Assembly (NCBI RefSeq): GCF_001425865.1
Contig: NZ_LMDS01000001.1
Span: 796,921 to 860,920, forward strand
From: Rhizobacter sp. Root404
GTDB lineage: Bacteria > Pseudomonadota > Gammaproteobacteria > Burkholderiales > Burkholderiaceae_C
Direction of reading: 5' to 3'
Length of the DNA: 64,000 nucleotides
The position numbers and the translations under genes were made by a program. Below are positions 9,483-17,988 of this stretch, one piece after another. Every line of letters begins with the position of its first letter. Within the stretch, counting starts at the first letter, position 1. The notes beneath the pieces are model-generated. The model ran no database searches. It was given only the letters and a program-made list of their open reading frames with translations, and was not told the origin of the DNA.

Positions 9483-10517
9483 GTGAGTGCCGCGGCGCTG
9501 CCCGAACTGCGGGAGCTGGATGCCCTCGTCGATGCGGCCGGCGGCCTGCTGACCCGGCGGGTGCCGGCCGAGGTGGTCGTCGGTCATCACCGCCTGCCGC
9601 TGACCGTGCTCACCCTGGGCAACCCGGATCGGAACGTGCCGGCCGTCGGCATCTTCGGCGGCGTGCACGGCCTGGAGCGGATCGGCACCGAAGTCGTCAT
9701 CGCCTTCCTGCGCGCACTGACGATGCGGCTGCGCTGGGACGGTGGCCTGCACCGCCAGCTCGAATCGCTGCGGCTGGTGTTCATGCCGATCGTCAATCCC
9801 GGCGGCATGCTGCTCGCGACCCGCGCCAATCCGAATGGCGTCGACCTGATGCGCAACGCACCGGTCGACGCGCGCGGGCCGGTGCCTTTCATGGTCGGCG
9901 GCCACCGGCGCAGCAACCGGCTGCCATGGTTCCGCGGCCCGGCCGGTGCGCCGATGGAGGCCGAGAGCGCCGTACTCTGCCAGGTGGTGGCCGACGAACT
10001 GCTCACGCGCGACTTCAGCATCGCGATCGATTGCCACTCCGGCTTCGGCGTGCGCGACCGGCTGTGGTTTCCGTACGCGCACTCGGCCGAGCCGATCGCG
10101 TGCCTGGCCGAGTTCCATGCGTTGCGGCAGATCCTCGACGAATCGCAGCCGCACCACCGCTACATCGTCGAGCCGCAAAGCGCGCAATACCTGGCGCATG
10201 GCGACTTGTGGGACCACCTGCACCTGCAGTCGCTGCGCGACCCGTCGCGGCTGTTCATGCCGCTGACGCTCGAGATGGGCTCGTGGGGCTGGGTCCGCAA
10301 GAACCCGCGCCAGCTGTTCTCGCGCCACGGCATCTTCAATCCGCTGATCGAGCACCGCCGCGAGCGCGTGCTGCGCCGCCACATGACGCTGCTCGATTTC
10401 GCGATGCGCGCGGCCGCCAGTCATGCGCGCTGGCGGCCGACGGGCGCCGCGCGCGCCGAGCACGAGCGCGAGGCGCGCCGGCACTGGTTCGCGCCGCCCG
10501 CGCTCCCAGGACGATGA
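9483..10517 (+). CDS. M14-like zinc carboxypeptidase / deacylase family protein
   Basis: A 344-residue protein with a zinc-carboxypeptidase fold. The GGVHGLERIGTEVV segment (His and Glu zinc ligands) and a later CHSGFG motif (third ligand) are visible, along with an FMPIVNPGG motif and a Glu in the LEMGSWGW block as candidate catalytic base. M14 relatives remove C-terminal residues or acyl groups, and the substrate here is unknown. GTG start. It overlaps the next gene by ATGA, first in a four-gene coupled operon with lipid-type enzymes, which hints at an amide-hydrolase role rather than general proteolysis. Confidence 0.75.
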   Translation: MSAAALPELRELDALVDAAGGLLTRRVPAEVVVGHHRLPLTVLTLGNPDRNVPAVGIFGGVHGLERIGTEVVIAFLRALTMRLRWDGGLHRQLESLRLVFMPIVNPGGMLLATRANPNGVDLMRNAPVDARGPVPFMVGGHRRSNRLPWFRGPAGAPMEAESAVLCQVVADELLTRDFSIAIDCHSGFGVRDRLWFPYAHSAEPIACLAEFHALRQILDESQPHHRYIVEPQSAQYLAHGDLWDHLHLQSLRDPSRLFMPLTLEMGSWGWVRKNPRQLFSRHGIFNPLIEHRRERVLRRHMTLLDFAMRAAASHARWRPTGAARAEHEREARRHWFAPPALPGR

Positions 10518-11299
10518 CCACGCCCTGCACCTGGGTGCTGCTGCGTGGCTGGACGCGCGACGCGCGCCATTGGCTCGATGTCGGCGATCGGCTCGCTGCG
10601 GCATCGCCCGGCGCCCGCGTGCTGGCGATCGACCTGCCCGGCACCGGTCAGGCGCAGGCGCTGCGCAGCCCCTGGACCGTTCGCGCGATGGCACAGCACG
10701 TTCGCGGCGCGCTGCGCGCGGCGGGCGCGGAACCGCCGTACGCGCTGCTGGCCGTGTCGATGGGCGGCATGGTGGCCACCGCCTGGGCGAACGAGTGGCC
10801 CGACGAGATCGACGCGGCCGTGCTCGTCAACACGAGCATGCGCCCGTTCAGCCCGGCATGGCAGCGGCTGCGACCCTCCGCGTACGGCCGCCTGATGCGG
10901 GCGATGGTGTCGGGCGCCGCCGCATCCGAGCATCTGGTCCTGCAGCTGACGAGCCGCTTGCGGGCCGACGATGCGGCGCTGCTCCACCGCTGGACCGCCC
11001 AGCGCATCGCCCGACCGGTGCGGCCGATCGATGCGCTGGCGCAGCTGGTGGCAGCGGCCCGTTTCAGCGCGCCGCGTCGCAACCCGTTTCGCCGCGTGCT
11101 GTTGCTGACCAGCGCGTCCGACGAACTCGTCGACACGCGCTGCACGCTGGCCCTGGCGCGCGCCTGGCGGTGCGAGGTGCGCAGCCACCCGCACGCCGGC
11201 CACGATCTGCCGCTCGACGATCCGCAGTGGGTCGTCACACAAACCGCATCGCTCGGTCACGGCGTCATCACGAAGGGTCGTCACGATGCCGGTTCATGA
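10514..11299 (+). CDS. Alpha/beta hydrolase
   Basis: A 261-residue alpha/beta-hydrolase fold protein. The nucleophile elbow is VSMGG (Ser in GxSxG-like context), a late Asp lies in TSASDELVD and a His in HPHAGHDLPLDDP, completing a plausible Ser-Asp-His triad. No signal peptide, so it is cytoplasmic. It overlaps its neighbours by ATGA on both sides. Substrate unknown; being between an M14-like enzyme and a PlcP-like phospholipase suggests lipid or acyl-ester hydrolysis. Confidence 0.82.
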   Translation: MTTPCTWVLLRGWTRDARHWLDVGDRLAAASPGARVLAIDLPGTGQAQALRSPWTVRAMAQHVRGALRAAGAEPPYALLAVSMGGMVATAWANEWPDEIDAAVLVNTSMRPFSPAWQRLRPSAYGRLMRAMVSGAAASEHLVLQLTSRLRADDAALLHRWTAQRIARPVRPIDALAQLVAAARFSAPRRNPFRRVLLLTSASDELVDTRCTLALARAWRCEVRSHPHAGHDLPLDDPQWVVTQTASLGHGVITKGRHDAGS

Positions 11300-12126
11300 A
11301 GCGTGATCTCGATGCCCAGGTGACATCGGCCCTCGAGCCGGGCGGCCTGCACTACCGCAGCGTCTGGATCTCGGACCTGCACCTCGGCACACCGGGCTGC
11401 CAGGCCGCGGCGCTGCTCGACTTCCTGAAGACCGTCGAGTGCGACACGCTGTTCCTGGTCGGCGACATCATCGACGGCTGGCAACTCGGCCGCAGCTGGT
11501 ACTGGCCGCAGTCCCACAACGACGTGGTGCAGAAGCTGCTGCGCAAGGCGCGCAAGGGCACGCGGGTGATCTTCGTCCCCGGCAACCACGACGAGTTCGC
11601 GCGGCGCTACCTCGATCACAACTTCGGCGGGGTCGAAGTTGTCGAGGAATGGATCCACGAGACGGCCGATGGCCGCCAGCTGTGGGTCACCCACGGCGAC
11701 CTGTTCGACGGGGTGGTCCAGTGCGCCAGGTGGCTCGCCCATGTCGGCGATTCGCTGTACGAGATCACGCTGCGGCTGAACCGGCATCTGAACGGACTGC
11801 GCGCCCGCCTGGGCCTGCCGTACTGGAGCCTGTCCAAGTACCTGAAGCACAAGGTCAAGCGCGCGGTCAGCTACGTCAGCGACTTCGAGGTCGCGGTCGC
11901 GCGCGAGGCGCGCCGCCGCGGGGTGGATGGCGTCGTCTGCGGCCACATCCACCACGCCGAGATCCGCACGATCGACGGCATCCTCTACTGCAACGACGGC
12001 GACTGGGTCGAGAGCATGACCGCGCTGGTCGAACACCCGGACGGCCGGCTCGAACTGCTCGACTGGTCGACCCGCGCGCGAGTCCGGGCGCACGCGCACG
12101 CGGCACTGGCGCTGTCCGCCGGATGA
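11296..12126 (+). CDS. plcP: PlcP-like metallophosphoesterase (phospholipase C type)
   Basis: A 276-residue calcineurin-like phosphoesterase with metal motifs SDLHLG, GDIIDGW, GNHDEF, THGDLFD and GHIHHAE. Its length and the conserved WYWPQSHNDVVQKLLRKARKG and GLPYWSLSKYLKHKVK regions match the PlcP group. Those proteins are often annotated as UDP-2,3-diacylglucosamine diphosphatase but are known in rhizobia to degrade phospholipids under phosphate starvation. The following GT4 gene is the usual Agt partner. It has no signal peptide. LpxH function is the alternative. Symbol by family resemblance. Confidence 0.72.
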   Translation: MKRDLDAQVTSALEPGGLHYRSVWISDLHLGTPGCQAAALLDFLKTVECDTLFLVGDIIDGWQLGRSWYWPQSHNDVVQKLLRKARKGTRVIFVPGNHDEFARRYLDHNFGGVEVVEEWIHETADGRQLWVTHGDLFDGVVQCARWLAHVGDSLYEITLRLNRHLNGLRARLGLPYWSLSKYLKHKVKRAVSYVSDFEVAVAREARRRGVDGVVCGHIHHAEIRTIDGILYCNDGDWVESMTALVEHPDGRLELLDWSTRARVRAHAHAALALSAG

Positions 12127-13193
12127 AGATCCTGCTCGTGACCGACGCGTGGTGGCCGCAGGTCAATGGCGTCGTCACCGCGGTGCAGGAGCTCGTCACC
12201 GGACTGGGCGCGCTCGGCCATCGGGTCGAACTGATCGAGCCCTCGACCTTCCGGCGCTTCAAGTGCCCGGGCTACCCCGAGATCGAGCTGGCGTGGCGGC
12301 CCGGTGCGCGGGTCGCCAAGACGATCGACGCGGCCGCTGCGGACGCGATCCATATTGCGACCGAAGGGCCGCTCGGCAGCGCGGCGCGGCGCCACTGCCT
12401 GCGTCGCGGACTTCCGTTCACGACCGCGTTCCATACCCGCTTCCCGGAGATTCTGGCCAAGGCGCTGCATGTGCCGGTGTCGTGGGGTTACGCGTGGTTC
12501 CGGCGTTTCCACGCGCCGGCGGCGGCGGTGATGGTGCCCAGCGAGGGCATGTTCCGGCTGCTGCGGCAACACCGCTTCACGAACCTGCGGCAGTGGTCGC
12601 ACGGCGTCGACTTGCGGCTGTTCGAGCCGTGCGCGCCGCTGCCGCTCGACCTGCCGCGGCCGGTGTTCCTGTACGTCGGCCGGGTGTCGTACGAGAAGAA
12701 CCTCGAGGCCTTCCTCGGTCTCGAGCTGCCGGGCTCGAAGCTGGTCTACGGCACCGGGCCGGTGCGGGAGCGCTTGCAGGCCGCGTTCCCGCAGGTGCAC
12801 TTCCGCGGCATCGTGCCGCGCGCCGAGCTGCCGGCGATCTACAGCGCGGCCGACGTGTTCGTCTTTCCGGGGCGCAGCGAGACCTTCGGGCTGGTGATGC
12901 TGGAAGCGATGGCTTGCGGCACGCCGGTCGCGGCGTTCCCGGTCGCCGGCCCGCTGGACGTGCTCGGCGATTCGGACGGCGGGGTGCTCGACGACGACCT
13001 GCGTGCCGCTGCGCTCGCCGCGCTGAACGTGCCGCGCGAGCGCGCCCGCGCCCGAGCGCTGGGATTCGACTGGACGCGGGTCTGCACCGAGTTCGTCGCG
13101 TTCCTGGCGCCGATCGGCGCCGGCGGCGCGGCGGATGCTGCGCTCATCGCTCCCGCGCGCGGCGCCGCGCCCACCACGCCACGAGCGACGTGA
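12123..13193 (+). CDS. GT4 glycosyltransferase, Agt-like
   Basis: A 356-residue GT-B glycosyltransferase. The N-terminal acceptor domain begins MKILLVTDAWWPQVNGV. The C-terminal nucleotide-sugar domain has the FLYVGRVSYEKN and E-x7-E type motif (SETFGLVMLEAMACGTPV). Relatives paired with PlcP glycosylate diacylglycerol to make phosphate-free glycolipids. It starts by ATGA overlap with the plcP-like gene, supporting a coupled reaction: phospholipid to DAG to glycolipid. The last about 17 codons overlap the convergent CorA-type gene. Confidence 0.82.
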   Translation: MKILLVTDAWWPQVNGVVTAVQELVTGLGALGHRVELIEPSTFRRFKCPGYPEIELAWRPGARVAKTIDAAAADAIHIATEGPLGSAARRHCLRRGLPFTTAFHTRFPEILAKALHVPVSWGYAWFRRFHAPAAAVMVPSEGMFRLLRQHRFTNLRQWSHGVDLRLFEPCAPLPLDLPRPVFLYVGRVSYEKNLEAFLGLELPGSKLVYGTGPVRERLQAAFPQVHFRGIVPRAELPAIYSAADVFVFPGRSETFGLVMLEAMACGTPVAAFPVAGPLDVLGDSDGGVLDDDLRAAALAALNVPRERARARALGFDWTRVCTEFVAFLAPIGAGGAADAALIAPARGAAPTTPRAT

Positions 13194-14157
13194 CACCGGC
13201 GATCACGCCGAGGACGATCCAGAAGCCGTGCGCATGCTGCGCCAGCGGAATGCCGCCGACATTCATGCCCAGCAGGCCCGCGACGATGTTGATCGGCAGG
13301 GCCATCACCGTGACCACCGTCAGCACGAACAGGCTGCGGTTGTTCTCCTCGGCGACCTGCGCGGCGATCTCCTCCTGCAGCAGCTTGATCCGTTCCTGCA
13401 GGGCGCTCATGTCGCGCAGGGCCACCGAGAACTCCTCGGTCGAGGCGCGCAGTTCCTCGATGTCGATCTCGCTCGCCCAGGCCGGCGGATGCTGGAGCAG
13501 GCGGAACAGCGCCGCCGGCTCGGGCGCCAGCAGGCGCTGCAACCGCACCAGCAGGCGACGCAGCCGGCCGAGCTTGACGCGCTTGTGGTCGAGCTTGCCG
13601 GCGAGCAGATCGTCCTCGGTGTCGTCGACGCGCGCCGTCACATCGCGCACGATGCCCACCAGGACGTCGGCCTGGTAGCGCAGCAAGTGTTCCAGAAGGT
13701 CGACGGTAGAGCGCACGGCCTCGCCGGCGTTGACCGCCACCCGCAGGCGATCGACCGAGCGCAGCGGCTGGCGCCGGGCCGTGACGACGAGCGTGCGCTC
13801 GACGTTGATCCACAGCGTCGACAGGTCTGACGGCTCGAACGAGAACTCGAAGCGCACGTCGTTGACCACCGCGATCAGCGACTGGTCGAAGCGCTCGATC
13901 CGGGTCGAGTGCAGGCCCTCCTTCAGCATCTCGAAGAAGGTGCCCGGCAGCACCGCGTGGCGGGCAAGCCACGGCTCGGCGCCGCCGTGCGAGAGGTTGA
14001 AGTGGAGCCAGGCGAATCCCGATCGTGTCGGCTCCGGCGCCGTCAACCAAGCCGCCGCCTGGGCCGAATCGATGAGTTCGCCGCGCGGCTCGCCGGACCG
14101 GAAGAGATAGCCCCAGACCAGTCCGCTGTCGTCTGCGCCATACGAGGTGCTGTTCAA
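13144..14157 (-). CDS. zntB: CorA/ZntB-type divalent cation transporter
   Basis: A 337-residue protein with a large cytoplasmic alpha/beta N-terminal domain, a long helix, and two C-terminal membrane segments. The signature GMNVGGIP follows the first membrane helix. GMN is diagnostic for the CorA superfamily, and the following GGIP is the form seen in ZntB-like members. Substrate could be Zn2+ or Mg2+, so the symbol is tentative. Its 3' end overlaps the GT4 gene by 50 bases tail to tail. Confidence 0.82.
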   Translation of the reverse strand: MNSTSYGADDSGLVWGYLFRSGEPRGELIDSAQAAAWLTAPEPTRSGFAWLHFNLSHGGAEPWLARHAVLPGTFFEMLKEGLHSTRIERFDQSLIAVVNDVRFEFSFEPSDLSTLWINVERTLVVTARRQPLRSVDRLRVAVNAGEAVRSTVDLLEHLLRYQADVLVGIVRDVTARVDDTEDDLLAGKLDHKRVKLGRLRRLLVRLQRLLAPEPAALFRLLQHPPAWASEIDIEELRASTEEFSVALRDMSALQERIKLLQEEIAAQVAEENNRSLFVLTVVTVMALPINIVAGLLGMNVGGIPLAQHAHGFWIVLGVIAGVTSLVAWWARRRARER

Positions 14158-14221
14158 GGAGGTCGGGTCCAGAGCAGCTCCGCCCTCGCGAGGTGACGCG
14201 GATGAACGAGTTCGCCGATCC

Positions 14222-15331
14222 TCAAGGTGCCGGCACGGCCACGCGGTTCGCCGGCACGATCTGCGCCTCGTAAGAGAACACCTCGCGACTGCGCGGATCG
14301 ACCGTCACCTTCAGCCAGTTCACGTCGTTGTTGCCGTTGGCCTGGTTGTCGCCGAAGGTCTCGACGCGCGTGAAGTTCTCGAGGCGACGGCCGGCCGCGT
14401 CGAGGAACGGCTTGTCGATCCGGTGGTAATGCGAGTCGCCGTGCACGTAGGCGACGGGCTTGCGGAACGCGACCACCTCGTCGCGCAGGGCCAGCAGATA
14501 GTCCTTGAATCCATCGAGCTGGCCATCGGTCTCCACCAGCGTCTTGGGATCGCGCAGCGGCGCGCGCGTGCCGTCGGTGGCGTCCCAGCCCGGGTTCGCC
14601 TGCGCGATGATCATCACCGCCGCCGACTGCCGCGCCGCCGCGAAACGGAAGCTCTCGCGCAGCCACGCGATGTTGGCCAGATTGCGCGCCGCGAATTCCG
14701 CCGGGTCCGGCGCGGTGTCGCACAGGTTGTTGCACGAACCCTGGACATTGAGCGTCACGTAGGTCACGCGGCCATGGGTCCAGCGGCGGTTCTCGACGCA
14801 GGGCACTGCACCATTGACGCCCAGGCACAGCGCCGCGGTCTGCACCTCCTGCCGCATGCGCTTCTGCCCGAGCGAGAAGGGCGTGTCGAAGAACACCTTG
14901 CGCTGATGATCCAGGCGCTCGCGCGACGAGAAGCCGCCGTTCGCCGGGCGGTCGCAGTCCGTCCAGTCGTTGTCGCCGGGCGTGAACATCGCCGGCGCCT
15001 TCAGCGCGGCGAAGAAGCCCAGCGCCTGAAGGTACATCGCGTCGCTGCAGGTCGTCGGCGTCACCGAGCCGGGTGTGCCGCTGCCGGCCTTGAGGTCGCC
15101 ATCGTGGATCGTGAACGCGAGGTCCTGACGGTTCATGTCGGCGATCAGGTTCGGGACGCCCTTGAGCGCCTGCGCGTCGGAATACGGCATGTCGCCCCAC
15201 AGGCCGATCGCATACGGCGCGTTGCGGCCGCGCGCGTCGTCGCTGTCGTCGTCCGCGATCGCGATGTTCGTCGCCGCAAGCGCGAAGAATGCGCTGACGG
15301 CCGACAGGGTCAGGATCTTGTTGAGTCTCAT
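14222..15331 (-). CDS. Secreted calcineurin-like phosphoesterase
   Basis: A 369-residue protein with a Sec signal peptide (MRLNKILTLSAVSAFFALAATNIAIA). Metallophosphoesterase-like motifs are GLWGDMPY, IHDGDLKAGSG, TPGDNDW and HGDSHYH, spaced as in the calcineurin superfamily but divergent. Four to six cysteines suggest periplasmic disulfides. It lies 43 bases after phoD and is probably in the same operon, consistent with scavenging phosphate from organic phosphates outside the cytoplasm. Exact substrate unknown. I start at ATG 15331, where the signal peptide begins. Confidence 0.78.
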   Translation of the reverse strand: MRLNKILTLSAVSAFFALAATNIAIADDDSDDARGRNAPYAIGLWGDMPYSDAQALKGVPNLIADMNRQDLAFTIHDGDLKAGSGTPGSVTPTTCSDAMYLQALGFFAALKAPAMFTPGDNDWTDCDRPANGGFSSRERLDHQRKVFFDTPFSLGQKRMRQEVQTAALCLGVNGAVPCVENRRWTHGRVTYVTLNVQGSCNNLCDTAPDPAEFAARNLANIAWLRESFRFAAARQSAAVMIIAQANPGWDATDGTRAPLRDPKTLVETDGQLDGFKDYLLALRDEVVAFRKPVAYVHGDSHYHRIDKPFLDAAGRRLENFTRVETFGDNQANGNNDVNWLKVTVDPRSREVFSYEAQIVPANRVAVPAP

Positions 15332-15374
15332 GGTCGATCTCCGGAAAGTTGCTGGGGTCTGACGCAAGGGGAAG

Positions 15375-17060
15375 TCACGGCGCGAGGAGCGGCGGGGACA
15401 CGCGATTCGGCGTCTGCACCGACGCGATCAACCGGTTCTCGCCGTCGCGCACCTCGAAGGCGACACCAAAGGTTTCGATGTTGCTGACGCTGGCCACGGT
15501 GTCGACGAACCACCACTCACAGACGCAGCGGCTGGCATCCGCGTCGATCAGCATGTAGCCGCGCCGGTTCAGGTCGATGTACTTGAAGTGCGGATTGGCG
15601 GGGCGCAGGCTGTTCGCGACCGCGCCGCTCGGGTCCGACACGCCCGGCGACGACACCGACGTGCCGACGAACTCCACCGCACGCGAGCCGGCGCCGCTCA
15701 CCGGGTCGTAGCCGCCCTGCGCCGGCAACGGGTTGTTCGGGTCGGGCGTCAGGTCGGCAGCCCAGGAGCTGTGGATGTCGCCGGTCAGCACGACGACGTT
15801 GCCCACCGGCGCGTGCGATTCGTCGCCCTTCAGCACCGCGTAGACGCGGTCGCGTGCCGGTTGGTAGCCGTCCCACTGGTCCGAGTTGATGAACACGCCG
15901 CCGCCGGCTGCATTCGGTGCGCCCACGGCCTTGAGCTGCGCGAACATGACGCCCTGGCCCAGGAACTTCCATTTCGCGCTGCTGGTGCGCAGCTTGTCGA
16001 ACAGCCAGGCTTCCTCGGCGGCGCCGAGCAGCTGGCGCGTCGGGTCGGCATAGGCGCCGCTCTGCACGAAGTAGCCGCTGGCGTTGCCGATGTTCGATCC
16101 CAGCTGCAGCGAGCGCGCTCCGAGCCGCTCCTCGAGCATGATCAGGTCGACCAGGTTGCCGAACGCATAGCTGCGGTAGTTGCGGCGCGGGTTGGCGGCG
16201 TCGACCTCGCGCACCGGCATCCACTCGTAATAGGACTGCAGCGCGGCGGCGACGCGCGCGTTCCAGTCACCTTCGCTGCCCGGCGTGTGGTTCTCGGCGC
16301 CGTCGCGATAGGCGTTGTTCGCGGTCTCGTGGTCGTCCCAGATCGCGACCAGCGGGTGCTGCCGATGCATGGCCTGCGAATCCGGGTCGCGCTTGTACTG
16401 CGCATGGCGGGCGCGGTAGTCGGCCAGCGAGACGATCTCATGCGCCGGCTCGCTCGGGCGGACGTTGCCGTACTGGCCGCTGCCGTACTCGTAGAGGTAG
16501 TCGCCCAGGTGCACGACCATGTCGAGGTCCGCCCGCTCGGCCAGGCGCCGGTAGACGTTGAAGTACCCGTAGGCGAAGTTCGAGCAGCTCACGACGGCCA
16601 TGCGCAACTGGCGCGTGCCGCCGACCGGCAGCGTGCGCGTGCGGCCGATCGGCGATTCGACGCCTTGCGCCGAGAAGCGGTAGTAGTGCGTCGTGTTCGG
16701 GCGCAGGCCCGACGGATCCACCTTCACCGTGAAGTCCGCGCTCGCATCCGTCTTCGTGCGGCCCCGCGCGACCACGCGATCGAACGCCGGATCGAGCGCG
16801 ACCACATAGTCCACCACGACCGTGCTGGCTGCGGCGCTGGTCGGCGAGACCCGCGTCCACAGGATGACGCGGTCGGCCAGCGGGTCGCCGCTCGCGACGC
16901 CGTGCTGGAAGACGGCGCCGGGTCGCCCCGCCGCCTGCGCTGATCCGAGTGTCAGCAGCGGCGTCGACGCGAGCGCGACCGCGGCCGAGCCGGAGCGCTT
17001 GAAGAAGTCGCGGCGGTTGGCGCCGACGCGGACGGGTTGGATGTGGCGGGGACGGCCCAT
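15375..17060 (-). CDS. phoD: PhoD-family alkaline phosphatase (Tat-exported)
   Basis: A 561-residue PhoD-type phosphatase/phosphodiesterase. The N-terminus carries a twin-arginine signal (RRDFFKRSG) followed by a hydrophobic stretch ending SAQAA. The Fe-binding cysteine lies in AVVSCSNFAYGYFN, with metal motifs HLGDYLYEYG, WDDHETANN and LTGDIHSSWAADL. These phosphatases release phosphate from organic esters in the periplasm and often belong to the Pho regulon. ATG 17060 places the Tat motif about 17 residues in. A degenerate Pho-box-like repeat lies 59 bases upstream. Confidence 0.93.
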   Translation of the reverse strand: MGRPRHIQPVRVGANRRDFFKRSGSAAVALASTPLLTLGSAQAAGRPGAVFQHGVASGDPLADRVILWTRVSPTSAAASTVVVDYVVALDPAFDRVVARGRTKTDASADFTVKVDPSGLRPNTTHYYRFSAQGVESPIGRTRTLPVGGTRQLRMAVVSCSNFAYGYFNVYRRLAERADLDMVVHLGDYLYEYGSGQYGNVRPSEPAHEIVSLADYRARHAQYKRDPDSQAMHRQHPLVAIWDDHETANNAYRDGAENHTPGSEGDWNARVAAALQSYYEWMPVREVDAANPRRNYRSYAFGNLVDLIMLEERLGARSLQLGSNIGNASGYFVQSGAYADPTRQLLGAAEEAWLFDKLRTSSAKWKFLGQGVMFAQLKAVGAPNAAGGGVFINSDQWDGYQPARDRVYAVLKGDESHAPVGNVVVLTGDIHSSWAADLTPDPNNPLPAQGGYDPVSGAGSRAVEFVGTSVSSPGVSDPSGAVANSLRPANPHFKYIDLNRRGYMLIDADASRCVCEWWFVDTVASVSNIETFGVAFEVRDGENRLIASVQTPNRVSPPLLAP

Positions 17061-17118
17061 GGTGTTTCTGTCCTGGTCGATCGAGTGGAATGACTCGACG
17101 GGACGGTACGGGCGCCAT

Positions 17119-17136
17119 GTGACCGCCGCGTGTCGC
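17119..17136 (-). promoter_or_regulatory. Degenerate Pho-box-like repeat before phoD
   Basis: Read on the minus strand: GCGACAC, GCGG, CGGTCAC, two 7-mers at 11-base spacing. Only the second is close to the PhoB half-site. It is placed and oriented correctly for phoD (start 17060), but weak on sequence alone. Confidence 0.3.
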
Positions 17137-17183
17137 GAGGCCTGCCGCCGGCCCATGGCGACCGGCGCGTCCCCGGGGGCGCG

Positions 17184-17567
17184 CTACGCCGGCCGCACCT
17201 GCGTGCCGCCGCCCCGGGTCACATGCAGCATCCGGCTCGGCGCGACCCGGACCTTGGCGGTGTGCCATACCCCGCGCGGCACGACGACCGCGCCGCGGCC
17301 GGCGAGCGTCACCGACTGCAGCCCCGCAGGCGTTTCGAGCAGGAGGTCGACTTCCCCCGACAGCAGGTAGACGAACTCGTCGCCCTCCGGGTGCATCTCC
17401 CAGGTCGGCCAGTCGGCGACGAACTCGTACTCGGACACGAGCCAGCCCGCGCCGTAGCGCGCCGACTCGGCCGCCGCCAGATGCCAGAAGGCGTCGCCGC
17501 CGGGCAGCGCGGTGGCGCTGCCATCCGCGGCCAGGTGAACGTAATCGTGCTGCGGATTCAGGGGCAT
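17184..17567 (-). CDS. Cupin-domain protein
   Basis: A 127-residue single-cupin protein. The metal-binding motif pieces are EMHPEGDEFVYLLSGEV and GVWHTAKV, with Glu/His ligands. It has no signal peptide. Small cupins range from enzymes to sugar-binding regulators, and nothing here fixes the substrate. It lies 16 bases downstream of the VOC gene and reads in the same direction, so the two may be co-transcribed. Confidence 0.8.
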   Translation of the reverse strand: MPLNPQHDYVHLAADGSATALPGGDAFWHLAAAESARYGAGWLVSEYEFVADWPTWEMHPEGDEFVYLLSGEVDLLLETPAGLQSVTLAGRGAVVVPRGVWHTAKVRVAPSRMLHVTRGGGTQVRPA

Positions 17568-17583
17568 GGGGTTCCTTGCGTGG

Positions 17584-17973
17584 TCAGGGCAGCCTCGCGT
17601 AGCTGACGGTCAGGATCTCCCAGACGTGGCCGTCGGGCTCGCCCCAGTAGATCAGACAGCCGCCGCAGGCCTGATTCACCTGGCCGTCGTCGGTGCCGTG
17701 CGGCAGGCTGCGAAACGGAATGCCCGCGGCGCGGATGCGCGCGAGGATCGCGTCGAACTCGTCGGCCTGGACCCGGAAGGCATAGTGCAGCCGCGGCAGC
17801 GGGCCGCTCCACTGGTCGAAGTCGAGCGTGAGGTCGTCGTTCACGTAGACCGGCGAGAACGGGCCGGCCGCGCCCTGGGCCGCCCAGGGGACGTCGAGCA
17901 GGTGCGCGAGCCGGCGCGCGGCCGCGACGCGGTCGTGCGACGGGACGATCAGGTGGTCGAGTCGGGCGGGCAT
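17584..17973 (-). CDS. VOC-superfamily (glyoxalase-like) protein
   Basis: A 129-residue vicinal-oxygen-chelate protein. The start MPARLDHLIVPSHD, a middle LHYAFRVQADEFDAIL segment and the end GGCLIYWGEPDGHVWEILTVSY give the paired beta-alpha-beta-beta-beta layout with a terminal Glu ligand. Substrate unknown. It follows ligD by 15 bases but is not functionally linked to end-joining as far as can be seen. Confidence 0.82.
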   Translation of the reverse strand: MPARLDHLIVPSHDRVAAARRLAHLLDVPWAAQGAAGPFSPVYVNDDLTLDFDQWSGPLPRLHYAFRVQADEFDAILARIRAAGIPFRSLPHGTDDGQVNQACGGCLIYWGEPDGHVWEILTVSYARLP

Positions 17974-17988
17974 GACGGGGGTGCGGTG

